From positions 369,450 through 433,449 of the forward strand of contig VWZL01003478.1 in the NCBI GenBank assembly GCA_013396915.1: a DNA stretch of 64,000 nucleotides. The letters are read 5' to 3'. Below, piece by piece: positions 11,601 to 23,300 of this stretch. How positions within the stretch are numbered: the stretch's first letter is position 1; each line of letters opens with the position of its first letter. The notes under the pieces were generated by a model. It was not told where the DNA came from and did no database searches. It worked only from the letters and a program-made list of their open reading frames with translations. The translations under genes and the position numbers were made by a program. This stretch comes from Stercorarius parasiticus. Lineage: Eukaryota > Chordata > Aves > Charadriiformes > Stercorariidae.

Positions 11601-13569
11601 CATCCTATGGAGAGGAGCACTTATTGCCCAGTTTATGCTGCTTTTCCAAGCAGCTACCTCAGCATCCAGTCTGTTTAAAACCAACAGTTTTCTAGTTGGA
11701 TCTCTTGTCCTATGCCTAAAAGAAGGAAAAGTCATTTAATTCTGGTCCAGAACAGCAGTGGCTGCAAGCTCACGCCAGCTGGCACTTGTGAAGCAATGAC
11801 CACATCACTCCTCCATGCAGCAGAGATCCTGGATTCCGCAGGGAGGTACCACAGCTGGCTTTTTTTCTCCTGGGTAACAAACTATGCTTTTGTTTTACAG
11901 GTAAGGTGTTTGTCCTGCTGCAGCTGTCTTTAGTCACCACAGGAGTAGTGACGTCTACACTCTACAACAAGATCTACCAAAACACACTGAACTGGTACAG
12001 CAGCTTCTGTTTCATTTTGTCTTTCCTAGTCGGCTGCCTGACTCTCCTCCCGTTAAGGTAAGGAACAGGAAGGGTTTTGTTCAAAAGAAGATCCTGTATT
12101 TTCTCCATGCGTCTTTATTCTAGGTCTAAAGTGTATAATACAGATGGGGAAAGCAAAAAAAAAATTTGAATTTAAAAAGAAAAAAATTGGAAAAAGATAA
12201 AAATTTTGCAGAAATGAGTTGACAACTATCAAGGAGATTCAAAGCATGAAACTTACAAGTGATCTAGCCAATATTTTTAATCTTCTTTTTGTTGAAAGTA
12301 ACATGAATTGCTGTAGGAGGAGTATTTGGCAGTGTTTAAAAGCTGATAATCCCGGGGTACAAAGCCTTCACACAAATGTAGTGCTTTATATTCCAAAAAT
12401 AGTAGTAAGTAGACTGAGGGAAAAATCCTACACAAAGTAAAACATTTTTTAAAAAATCCATTATGGGTTACATACTCATTGTGATAGAAAAGAATAACCT
12501 GAGTCTCCCTCAGGTGTTCCTGTCAAAGAGAAACCATTACCACACAGTGAAGAAAATAATTACTTTTCTGATCCAGTGAACTTGCCCAACCGTACAGCTA
12601 CAGAGCGACTGAGAGGTACAATTTCCAGAACAAGTTCTAAGCAAAAAAACAGCTAAATTTGAAGAGAAAAAGCTGAAATAGCATCTCCATCTACTATTTC
12701 AGAATTTTTGAGGTATCTCCCCCTAATTTCCACCTTGCCAGTTGTCCCCTCCCCAAGACCCTCCAGCTCATTGCATTACTAGAACAGCGAGACTCATCCC
12801 GTATGAAGTTAAAGTGCATTGTGATAATATCACTAATTAACCCCTGCAACAATATTTTCATGCAGATAAAAGGCAGGTACTGGATAGGCTAATGTCTGAT
12901 CCCAGGCAAAATTCTTGCCAAGTTTTGCTGTAGTTTTTCTAAAAAAATAAATAGTAGAAAGTCTAAAGGCACTGACTTCAGTGTTATCACTTAAGAAGAA
13001 AAAGCAACACTAAAGAAAGGTCCTAGACCATCAGCTCTGCCTCATCCAGGGCACTGAAGGCTTTCTGAACTCATAAAACACATTTGACACCTGGTGTCAG
13101 CAGGACTATGAGTGTGGGGAAGGGTACTTCATACTCATCATTCCCCTGGCTCTCCTTTCCTCCTCACTTTTTCCAGACACAACAGTGACTCGTCTCTTAG
13201 GCACAACCCTGCTGTCTCTAACAGCGAGTCACAGCTTTTTATCAGGCTCTCCAAATACAAGTTAGCACCATTATGAGCACAAACACTGGGATTAGGTCAG
13301 ATGACAAATGGTGACAATTTCATTGCTTGTACTCAAGAGTAATTTACAGAGAGGCTGGCAGATCCTCACGAGGAATCGCATGAGCACTCAGCCAGCGCCA
13401 GACACCCCAGCAAAGTCTGAGCAAAAAAACTGATGGGGAAAAAGCAAACTGTAGTTTTATGAAGTAGCTTGCTATCTCTCCTGCAACCTGCATTTTTGTT
13501 GCTCTTTACAGCATTGTGGCCATCAAACAACGTTCAACCACTGGCTCCCTTCAGATTCTGACCGAGTGA
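7592..13569 (+). CDS. SLC46A2: Solute carrier family 46 member 2 (thymic stromal cotransporter), 4 coding exons
   Basis: CDS joins 7592-8657, 10184-10267, 11901-12057 and 13512-13569 (454 aa). All introns are GT-AG and frame is kept. The product is a 12-helix major-facilitator transporter of the SLC46 family. Visible marks are WIEP at residues 10-13, two N-glycosylation sequons (N38-Q-T, N41-S-T) in the first outer loop, a motif-A-like G-DRMHRK at residues 83-89, a Ser/Ala/Pro-rich cytoplasmic loop at about 219-268 between helices 6 and 7, and the SSYGKVFV block across the exon 2/3 junction. The mammalian protein was first found in thymic stroma and is reported to import 2'3'-cGAMP and bacterial muropeptides; the bird substrate is not shown here. 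The start at 7592 has a good context (A at -3, G at +4). The in-frame codon further up (7541) is GTG. It is convergent with SNX30, as in human. Confidence 0.95.
8658..10183 (+). other. SLC46A2 intron 1
   Basis: This 1.5-kb phase-1 intron runs from GTGAGT to TTGCATTGTAG. It contains only short chance frames. An AT-rich stretch lies around 9530-9610. No repeat family is recognised. Confidence 0.85.
10184..10267 (+). CDS. SLC46A2: SLC46A2 coding exon 2
   Basis: This 84-bp phase 1/1 exon encodes ARAVMLFALIPLPTIRS and then a segment ending GSSYG. It is too short to stand out as an ORF and was found by similarity to the human ARAVMLFALIP segment. Acceptor TAG at 10181-10183; donor GTAAGT at 10268. 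Confidence 0.95.
10268..11900 (+). other. SLC46A2 intron 2
   Basis: This 1.6-kb phase-1 intron runs from GTAAGT to TTGTTTTACAG. It holds a small direct repeat of ATTAATCAT at about 11103-11124 and no recognised gene or transposable element. Confidence 0.85.
11901..12057 (+). CDS. SLC46A2: SLC46A2 coding exon 3
   Basis: This 157-bp exon encodes GKVFVLLQLSLVTTGVVTST and the following LYNKIYQ segment, then the last transmembrane helix. The block aligns directly with human GKVFVILQLSLALTGVVTST. Donor AG|GTAAGG at 12058. Confidence 0.95.
12058..13511 (+). other. SLC46A2 intron 3
   Basis: This 1.45-kb phase-2 intron ends in TTGCTCTTTACAG. It is A/T-rich around 12140-12210 (A-runs) and carries a short palindrome of T-run and A-run near 12444-12459. 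Nothing gene-like is seen. Confidence 0.85.
13512..13569 (+). CDS. SLC46A2: SLC46A2 coding exon 4 (C-terminus)
   Basis: Completes a split Ser codon and then encodes IVAIKQRSTTGSLQILTE before TGA at 13567-13569. It matches the human SIVAYKQ start of the cytoplasmic tail. The rest of the tail has diverged in sequence but is of similar length. Confidence 0.9.
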
Positions 13570-14190
13570 CAGAGGCTGTACCAGCTAAAGCATCTATTGG
13601 TCTTTACCAACTCTCTGAGCTGCCAAAGTGGAAGGTTTGCCAACCATTAAGTCCCCACAGTTATTGTCATTAAAGAAAGCATCCCATTTATGTTTCCACT
13701 TGACAGCATGCCCCGGCCTCTCGGCCACGGAGCTCATCCAGGACAAAGAAGTTTGCCTTGTTATTTCTGCAGTGCATCATCTCTCAGAGTACGTGCATTG
13801 GCTATTGCACACCAGCAGCCCTCAGGGCATTTTCCTTTCCCGCTGGGTTGGTTAGCAATAGTGCAGAGTGACAAGAACAGGGTAGAAATGAAAACACATC
13901 ATCCTAGACACCACGGAAGAGGAAAGCAGAGCATCAGTTTTCCATTAGTGCCGCCTTGTGCGTTCATTCAGAAACCTCAGGGCAGTTCTGTGACTTTGGC
14001 TGATGAAGCAGCAGTCTGCAAGCTGCATGTGCACAGTTGTCAGCAGGACACACTCGCTCTACGAGTGGTACGGAAGATGTGTCAGCCCAGCTGATCAGTG
14101 TTATGTAAAAGTCCACTAAATACAGAAATGCCACTGTAAAAAATAAATGTAAAATTAAGACACTTCTAGTAATCCCTACAATAAACTACT
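13570..14190 (+). other. SLC46A2: Probable SLC46A2 3'UTR
   Basis: No coding signal follows the stop codon. Two AATAAA hexamers (14142-14147 and 14180-14185) are candidate polyadenylation signals, so a 3'UTR of about 0.6 kb is likely. The exact cleavage site cannot be read from sequence. Confidence 0.5.
14142..14147 (+). terminator. Candidate poly(A) signal of SLC46A2
   Basis: Canonical AATAAA about 575 bp after the stop codon; a second one lies at 14180-14185. Either could be used. Confidence 0.4.
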
Positions 14191-14199
14191 CCGGAACAG

Positions 14200-15000
14200 A
14201 TGTTGATGCCCCTACTTCTGGGAGACTGTCCTACTGTCCCCAGAGTGCTTTAACAGACCTCATGGGAGGATACCTATGACTCAAGAGCTGATACCAGCAT
14301 TTCAACTCACACCATCAGGATGTGCTACTCTTCTAACAGGTTAAGAACAGGTAAGTGCAGCACACGACTCCTCCAGGCTTTACAGAGGTGTAGGGACACT
14401 GATGCTGGGTAACAGTCACCTTGTTACGCCAGCTTTATGCTGGGCGAAACCCCTACTGAAAGGAACCTCATACAATATAGCAACTGGCATAAGATATTGT
14501 CAAACCCAAACATGATTCGAAAGACTGCCATGCCCCAAAGGGATCATATCTTAAATTATGTGTCTACTTACATGCTAATTGACTCAACAAGGTTTAAGTG
14601 GCTTCCAGGCTCCTGGACTAAGTAAAGGCAAGTTAAAAGCCCTTCAGTAACTGAAGTAATCTGGAGGCACATCAGGCAGCTTCAGTTCGAAACAGAGATG
14701 CAGAACTTGATTACTCACTATGCAACTCCTTATTCTGAGGAAGTTGCTGCCACTCCTCACACTGGTTCCCCCGACCTCACACACACTCTTACAACCTTTC
14801 CTCAGCTCCAAGCCTCACTTTCAAGTAATAACAGATGTAAAACAGCAACAGACAGATGACTTTTAGTTAAATCAGCAGCGGAACAAGATTTTAAGGGAAG
14901 GGTACTTCTGCAGTAAGATAGTGATAGGCCAGTAAAATAAGTGCACACATCATTTCAATAGTGAAGGCTGCAAAAAATGAAACTTTATATTCTAGGTAAA
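14200..15000. other. Spacer between convergent genes
   Basis: About 0.8 kb lies between the likely 3' ends of SLC46A2 and SNX30. Only short chance frames are present, the longest 62 codons at 14437-14625, and no repeat is recognised. The borders depend on which poly(A) sites are used. Confidence 0.5.
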
Positions 15001-18000
15001 GGAGTCATCTTTTAATACATTTATTGGTCCATTCCATTAAATTGAGGTAAACAAATGGTGCATTTTAAAAAAATGTACACACTCATAGAGAATTACAAAC
15101 AGTTTTACCTCAAAGTGTTTTTCTCCATCAATACTAGTTCCATAGTAAACAATGCACGAAGTATATTTATACAGAGATATATGAAAGGGTATAGAAACAT
15201 GCCAGCACCAGAAGGCAAGACAAGATTTCATAGCCTGCGAGTCTGAACAAGAGCACAGTTGCCAGATTTGGTCAAGTGCAGGAAAAAAAAAAGCCGCCTT
15301 CCCATTTTTTACATTGTTTACTAGTGAATTCACACAGAGACAAGTCTTTTCACAGCTTTCATTTTGGTTTTTAAACGGTATGAACGGTGACTCATTCCAG
15401 TGAGTGGGTTTACAAAGCCTGAAAGCAGAAGAGCCTGGGCAATGAGCCAGCACCTGTTCTGGTCCCCAGTACTGCCACCTTCAACAAGGAGGGGGATGAG
15501 ATCCACCTCTGCTCACAGCCAGCTTGCCTTCACCTGCACCCACCAGCTCCCCAGACCTTAAGGAGGGACAGAGGGGTGCAGGCACAGAGGAAGAGAGAAT
15601 AAGGACAGTGCTGCTTTATTTTCATATGCTGAAGACAAAAGCCCTTTGGCTGTTTGCTATGGTAAAACCATCCCCCTGCAATCTGTCCACCTGTGCGGTG
15701 GGAACGTGGCACTGGCCCCAACCCTGCGGGCTTGATCCGAAGGGATGGACACATATCACAGCAGCAGAGTCAAGGAAATGGTTTAGCTTCAAAGCATAGA
15801 GTACCGAGGCCTCACAGTAGTCTAGGACAGTGACTAGCCTTTAGTGTTTTAGCATGCCACTTACATAAGGGTGTTCCACTTAGGCCTTTTTGGAAAGTGC
15901 ATTATTTTCTGCACAAGTACTGTGCCTTAGCCGTGCAACCTTAAAACTAGCCCAGTTCGTTACTGAGTACTTGTACAAAAGTCAGATGCCCCAGCAAGAC
16001 TCCAAAGTACTAAGCATAGAATTAAGCATTAACATTTCACTTCATACAATTGGTTAAACAGCACTCCCAAAAAGTTTAAAACACAATATTCACACTGCCA
16101 GAAGGCTAGTTTATTCCTGTGATCCCCAGTTTTACTTTACAAAAAAAAACCACAACAATCTGGTAAGTAGTAGCAAGTTCCCTACCTTAAAAAAAGACCC
16201 CATTTTCTCTATTTATTGGTTGTTGTAGTATAAGTTAATATGCCAAGGGAAAGACTGCTCTACCTTCAGAACTTAAGAAGGCTGAACATCTGATGAGCTA
16301 GTTTAGTCTATGCAATTTCACTCAGCAGCACCAGGATTTTAAACAGTCTGCAACAGTAATCATACTCAATTAAATTGTGCGAATTTTAACAAAAGCATGG
16401 CTCCTGTTAAAACACTGAACAGTCCCTGGTGGGCTAGGAGGGAATTCTTTTGTACCTTGGCATATGCAGGACCGACCCCTGAAGCAATGTGCAACACAAA
16501 CAGTCTATGCAGAGACACTGCTGCAAGGCTACCTCACTGTACCTCCGCAGGACCATCTCTGCAGCTCACGCGTTGCAGATGTTTCTACCAGTTTATCCCA
16601 CTACTCTCTCCTTAGCACAACTGTCAGTGTGACAAAAATCCAAGTAGACCTCAGTGAAGAATCCATAGTTTATTCTTTCATACAACTCGCATCAGAAGAG
16701 TTCGTGTCTCTTTAGGGCTACACCTACTACCTTTTCATTTTTCAATGGATACCTGAAAAAGCCATGATGTTTCAACATCTATGTTTATTGCAAGAGTCAG
16801 AACCTGGTAAGGATACATACGAACAATGCACGGTTCACTACCGAGCATGAAAACAAGATCTCAGTGCTTGCTTTATTGCGCTGGTGCCAGTTAAGAGAAG
16901 AAACGAACATCCCAGAAATTACACAGAAGTAACCAAGACAGCAGTGAATTATGCATCCTCTGAGAAAGAACTTTGTCTGGCTATGGACTACAAGGAAAAC
17001 TGGGCTAATTTAAGGATTATTGAAGGACTCACATGTTACATAGGCTCACAGAAAGGGTGCAACTACTTTTGATGTCATTTTAGCGCATGTGGAGAGGGTG
17101 GCCTTAAATGACTGCACACTCCAGAAGTTACTCAAAGATTAAGCTCCTACACTACTCCTGCTTCCCTTTACCAACACCTTTTACTTTTCACACTTAAGGT
17201 TTGGGCCACCCAAAGGAGAAACTCCTATCCTGTAAGGGTTATAGGATAATATGTTAGAGTTTCAGTAACATTTCAGATCTCAGATCCCTCCCAGTAGCAG
17301 ATGAGTAAGTGCACTCTTTACAAGTGTCACTGCTTACATCTTACAGGAGTTCCCTGCTATTTTGTAGTTCTTCTGTTCAGCACTGCTGCCCCAACCCTCA
17401 CAGTCAGGATCCTCCCCACACCTCACAGCCTCTCCGACACGTAACTAGAGATTTACAACAGCTCTTTATGAAGACACTCCTCCATAGCCCATAGGAGCTG
17501 AGAGATCCAGCACTACACACTCTTCTTACACTGCAGCAATAAATGCAGTAGTCCTCTTTTGAATGTTAATTTTTACTTTCCTTGTAGGGGCTTAAGAGGT
17601 TTTGGTGTTCTAGATCATATAAGAAATCCTATTAGTGGCCACAGACTGAGGCGCACGTTCCAACCTCTCCTCCAAATCAACTTGCCAGTGCCACGGAGCC
17701 ACGTCCTCCAACAGGGAACTGAAAAGCATGCCTGCCTTTCAGCAGCTTAGCCAGAAAGGGATTTATCTGCAATCAAAACACGCTCTGGTTAAGGAATAAT
17801 TTAAAAACCATCCTGCAGAACCAGTGGCGTCAGATTAAAGAAAATCTAAGCTGATCTTCAACAGCTCCAGGCTCAACAGTTACACGTTGATTTGAACTTC
17901 ACTTGGTACTCCCCACTGTCTATTATGCTTCTCATGAACAGCTGTCAATTGCTAAATTCCCCAGAACCAACACCCACTTCAGTTTGACATTAAAACTATG

Positions 18001-20251
18001 AGGGAACAGGACCTCCGTGTTGTAAGGCATCAGACAGAACCTCCTCACCTGTAGGAAAAAACCCACCACCCTTTCTACTCAACTTGCACTTTTTTGATAA
18101 GGTGAAGGTAAGACTGTCCAAATATTAGTGCAAATTACATTTTGCTTGACTCCCAGTTATGTTGCAGAGTCAACTACAAAATTCCATTTTCCACACAGGA
18201 AACAGCGGAAAAAAAGCATGTCGATCTCTGTTTGTGGGAAATAAGGAAGACAGTAACCCTGAAGGTCCGACTGCTAAATGTTATGCAAGTGCTTGTTTTA
18301 GAAGGGAAAGACTGAGGAAAACACCTGATTACCGCTTCAAGATGATCCCCTTAAGCACTTCCCTTGCACAACAAGAGTAGTTTGTCATTCTGGACCTAAC
18401 AGCACCTTAAAGCAGAGTTCTCATTTATACCAGATAAGTGTATATTGATAAACTGTGAGCTTAGACCAAAAAGCATAGTTTGTTTAGTACTACAGAGCTG
18501 TCAGTGGAGGCTGAGTCAAAAAGGAAGACCTCTTAAAATATCTTAACCTTGACTTTTGCACCCAGAGAGCATCCTCTCATTAGCCTGACAGCTACCACAT
18601 TACTGCAATAACTCATCTTGACAGTAGCTGTAAAACCACCAAGCTGAATAGAGGGCCTCAGTATACTTGGTATTTATGAAAGTCCAAACCAGAGTGGTAC
18701 CTGGTAGGTCATCACAGGAGAACAAAGAAGTTGCACATACTCAATTACTGCTCAGATTCTTTGCAAGAATATTGCCAGAGATCAAGTAACCACTCAAGTT
18801 TGGCAGTACACGCTCAGAGTTATTTATTCCCCCAAATCCCAATATTACACTGATATTAGCTCCAAACCCCTCTACTTAGGATGGTTAAGAAGTATTTATC
18901 TGCATGCTGTTAAACCAAGACTCTGGGACCCTGGGAATCACCTCAGCATTCCTAAGGCCATTAACAACAAACAGGCATTTACTTGAGGTTGGACTGCAAG
19001 AGAAATGGGGGGGGTTTGCGGGGGGAAATAGGGACTTGCAGAAGCAGTTACATTTCTAAAGGCCAAGAAAAACTACCAAGAAAATAGACCTGTACCAAAA
19101 GTAGTCTTAAAAGACTTGCCGTGTGGTTCAGCAGAGACAGGTATGAACGCTGTGGGTAGCTAATAGGGTACTTATCTACCCCCACCAACCTGTTTAAGGC
19201 AAGTTTCACACACAATGATGCTTGGTGTAAGCAAGCATTTGACACTTTTTGGCTTTTGGCTGCTGCAAAAAAAAAAAAAATGGGGAGAGAAAGCAGAGTT
19301 CTACCTTTACTACAGCAGGCACCTTAACTGACCAAGCCCAAAGTGCCTCTAGTTCAGAAAAAAAACCAAACCAAAAACATTTAAAGTATGGACCAAGAGA
19401 ATTCTACCATGCAACTTCCAGAGCTAGCTTTAGAAAAAATACACTGAAGACTCACACTTTCTTCCACCATTGCCATAAGCCTCAAAAGGTCGCAGTTCAA
19501 CTCACTCCCGCAGCTAGGCTGATTTTGATCCCCAAGTCAGTCACAAGTACACTTCAGCCAACTGACACTACTTCATAATCACCAAGGTAAACAAAGATAC
19601 TCAGTATGAACCAATAGCATGCCACACTCACAAAAACCACAGTTCATGCTTGCATCACAGGCTATCTGCAGGTGGTGTTGGTATGTTCTGTCTAGGACCA
19701 GCCCAACTCCCACAGAAAAGTCTCCAGAAACCATTTTATCCAGAGGGAGCATATGGGTGGTAGAAAAACAGAAAATATTCATTTCCAGCCTTTCCCTGTC
19801 CATCCAAAAAAAGGGATAAGGATTGGTTAGAGAGTACTGTATCATAGGAATAATTATTTTTTTTTTAGCAAACAAAACAGAATGGTAATAAAGATGTCAT
19901 TTGGCACCTTGCAGTAGAGTTTTATTTTCATCTTTTTAGTGTTCCACTCATCAGTTCCTTCCAGACTAAAGAGGTAAGTTTTATCAAGATCCCCGTGCAC
20001 TTTCAGTATGAACCCCCAATCACTCCATAAGATAAAGAAGGAACCATTCAAGATAACTCAAAAAGATGAAACATACCCCAGTTTAAACACAGAAAGTGAG
20101 GAAAAAAATTCAAATAGTTTTCAGAGCGTCTGTTCCAGCCTAAGTGCAGCCGGCATTTCAGTTAACTTGACAAAAAGGAGTTCTTCATACAGTTCCAGTA
20201 TGTCTAGTGGTACTGAGCATAGAAGAGCTAGACTGTCCATGAAGGTACTTC
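15000..20251 (-). other. SNX30: Probable long 3'UTR of SNX30
   Basis: Downstream of the SNX30 stop codon there are about 5.2 kb without coding signal or recognised repeats. Several AATAAA hexamers lie on the - strand (for example TTTATT on + at 16109, 16668, 16786 and 16869), and the last of them is at 15020-15025. The human SNX30 mRNA also has a multi-kilobase 3'UTR, so reading this block as UTR is reasonable but unproven. It contains a G-rich cluster on the + strand at 19007-19033 and an A-run at 19267-19280. Confidence 0.45.
15020..15025 (-). terminator. Candidate distal poly(A) signal of SNX30
   Basis: AATAAA on the - strand (TTTATT on +), the last such hexamer before the spacer. A T-rich stretch on the - strand follows about 50 bp further on. 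Confidence 0.35.
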
Positions 20252-20311
20252 TTATTTGGTCTCTGGCTTGTCTTGCAATAGTGGTATAATTGACTCCCAC
20301 GCCGTAAGGCA
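20252..20311 (-). CDS. SNX30: SNX30 coding exon 9 (C-terminus)
   Basis: Encodes residues 420-438, [19 protein letters not shown], then TAA at 20254-20252. It aligns with human [19 protein letters not shown]. Acceptor TTTCTTCAG. Confidence 0.97.
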   Translation of the reverse strand, partial: CLTAWESIIPLLQDKPETK

Positions 20312-23300
20312 CTGAAGAAAGAAGTAAAGATTAAAAAAAATGGATTGTACATCAGTTCTTGTAACTTTTGATCAACCCTTCCAGATCAACAGAATGCAAG
20401 TTCAGAATGGCTAGCCACGTCTTTATAGATTATTACAGAAAGGAGCGGGGTGGACGGGGACAATCTCTAACAGCGAGAAAGTGTCCAGAAAGAATAGCTG
20501 CAGTTTCCAAACAAAGAAAAAAATATCAAAGCTTTCCAAAGTAATCAGCTGGCCCAAGCTATTAAAAATCATCAGAATACTCAGTATTTCCAAATATCAA
20601 GATAGATTCTTCTAAACTGTCAGCTAGGCAGACAAACTGTTTCTAGAAGAAATTTACATCTTTGTGGTGTGACCGTGGGAAAGGGCTGATCTGGACACAA
20701 TGGCAGCTATTATAGACTACCTCCAGCAATCCAGCAAATTTATTTGAAAAACCCATGCATCTAGGGAAGGTAGTTCAGAGACACAGTGTACTCCGGTACA
20801 CCTCTGGGACTTGACTCCCCTCACAACAAACTGGTGGCAACTGGTATAGTAAAGTGAAAGTGGAGCCTAGCTTCTGGGTTATTAGAAAGTCACTCCACAC
20901 TTTGGAGTCATTTTCCTAGACACATATACTTACTCCAGTTCTTGTGCTGTGTATCATTACTGTCTTTTAACGCTGTACAGCCCAGAAGTCAAACTGGACA
21001 AATACAGACCGTGGAATACATATTATTAAACACTGGCAATGGGCAAACTCATCACCAGCCCTTATATCCACAAGTCACTATTGCCAAGTATCTTCCTTCT
21101 AATCTTGCTGAATGTACTGAAGGCGAATTGATTATTTCTAGTTGTGCATCCTGAAACAATTAGATGTTTTCCTACCAAAGAGCTTCCTCGCTACAGCTAA
21201 GAGAAAAACTAAGATGTACAGATTTAACTGTCAATTGCAGGGGCACTGCTGGATGTTCAGTGGAGTCTTTAATCCGTCCCTTCACAGCAGTCTCAGAAGA
21301 GAGAAGAGACCAGGGCAAAAGAAGTTCTGTGTGACTAGTTATGAATTACTGCCAAGACAGACATTGGCAGGGGCAAAGGAAGTGCATATTAGTATTACAT
21401 GGATAGGTAACCTAGGTAAACAGGAAGAAGTTTGTAAAGTAGATGTGGAAAAAAGCAATAGGCAAGATAAAGTATGTCACCACGCCCAGGCCTAGTAGTG
21501 TTTAATATATCAACCGCTGCTGCTCAGTAATTTGTTCAATTCAAAAATGCAAGACAGGCAAGCATGCAGGATGAAATGCTGTTGCAGGGCTGCCTTGCAA
21601 AAGACTGCTAGCCTCATGCAGATCACTTGAGCATGACCAGCAACTCAACAGACTACGCTAAGCTGCTGATAAAGAGCAGCTTCCGCAGCACTAGAGAACT
21701 GATTTACATGTCCAAGATTCTTTTCTTCAAGACAGCATGAAGATTCCCTGAAGAATCATCACCACCTCAGAGGAAAATGAACTATTCTTATTCCTGCCAA
21801 TGTTCCAGCAGTGTCACATACCTTCTCGTAGTACTGGATGTTTTTATCTGCCATCCCCATGAGTAGCTGCCTAAAGTCTTGTCTTTTGTTGTTCTGCCAT
21901 CTCTCCATATCTGCTTTCAGGTCAGCATTGAAACACTCTACTCGGTCTTGACATTTCTCAACATCTGTGGGTACCTGCAGGAAAAGAAATGAAGATTGAA
22001 ACTGTCACTGAGAGTGCCAGACTGCTGAATTAGCTCAAATCTCACTGAGTGAAGCTACAGAGGAAAGGGTAAGTTAACAGTCATTACCCTGAATAAACTC
22101 AGTTATGGCTGCAGGGACAAAAGCCCCAGTTCTGTATTAGTGAAGAGATGCGACTGCTTAATTTGTCCTCTGCTGTTTGAGGTGGTAGGCAGTTGTGTTC
22201 GTCCATCTCCGTGCCAAAAATGGAGCCAGACTGAGGAAGAGCTCCCTAGAGGCACATGAAGAGGTAAGCCATTTGGTCGAAGGGCTGGGTGCTTAGGCCC
22301 CGTTCCTAGTTCTCAAACTGAGCAGCTTGACTACAGGTCCAGAGTAAGCTTTCTCTCCTCCTTCCCGTTTACAGTTGCACTAGGCATTTCCAAATTTATA
22401 GTAGTGTGTAGGAAACAACAAACATTCAGGTTTGTCCAAAAAGCTGTATAAGAGACCTCAGTGTTCTCTCTTGCCCATAGTATACAAACAGCAGTGATCA
22501 ACTATGGCTGCAGAACAAAATTCCTAAGTCTCTAGTTTATAGCTTCAACTTTTAACCTTAAGGCTGTCTGTAAAACATCCAAGTGCAAAGCACCAGGGAC
22601 CATAATGCAAAGGGAATGGGAAGCATTTCACTGTGGATTGGCTCAGGGGCCTTTGGGCTCAACACTGGGCATGTAGTCACACCTAAGCAATGGGAGAAAT
22701 CTTGAAGGACAGCCTACTCCAAGCCTAGGTAGAGGTTTAAATGGATTCCGACAGTAGCCACCAGCCCAAGGCCAAAGAATCTGGCGTTCTTTGCTTATGT
22801 TTTAACAAACATCATGTATACCAGGCAAGTACAGGAACAATTTAGAAATGTTTCTTCAAGCGGGAAAGCCATGAATACCTTTCTCTCCCTGCATGGTCCA
22901 CACTGATGGGAAGCCTGTAAGGACATGCAGATTAAGTCCATGACCTCAACAGAGGAAACCCCTGAACTCTAGCACCAACATGAAAAGTGAACTTCTGTTC
23001 TGGAACCTGTGACTTGCATAAAGGCAAAGGGCAGAATGATGAACATTTGCAGAAGTTTGTAGTGCCCCCTTCATACTTGATACTTTCAGGAAATTCCCTT
23101 TTTCTTTGAGGGGTGTGAAGGAAGAAAGAGGACGAACAAACTATGTAAGAAGCTTTTCATGGGTAACAATATAGGATGTCAGAGGTGTGCTACTACCTTG
23201 CAGTTTGGCAAGGTACACCATTTAGGCAGAAATATATCAACGCTGGTTCTTCTCCAGGATGTGCATTAGGGCTGATCACTGAAGTATTCCATTGACTAAT

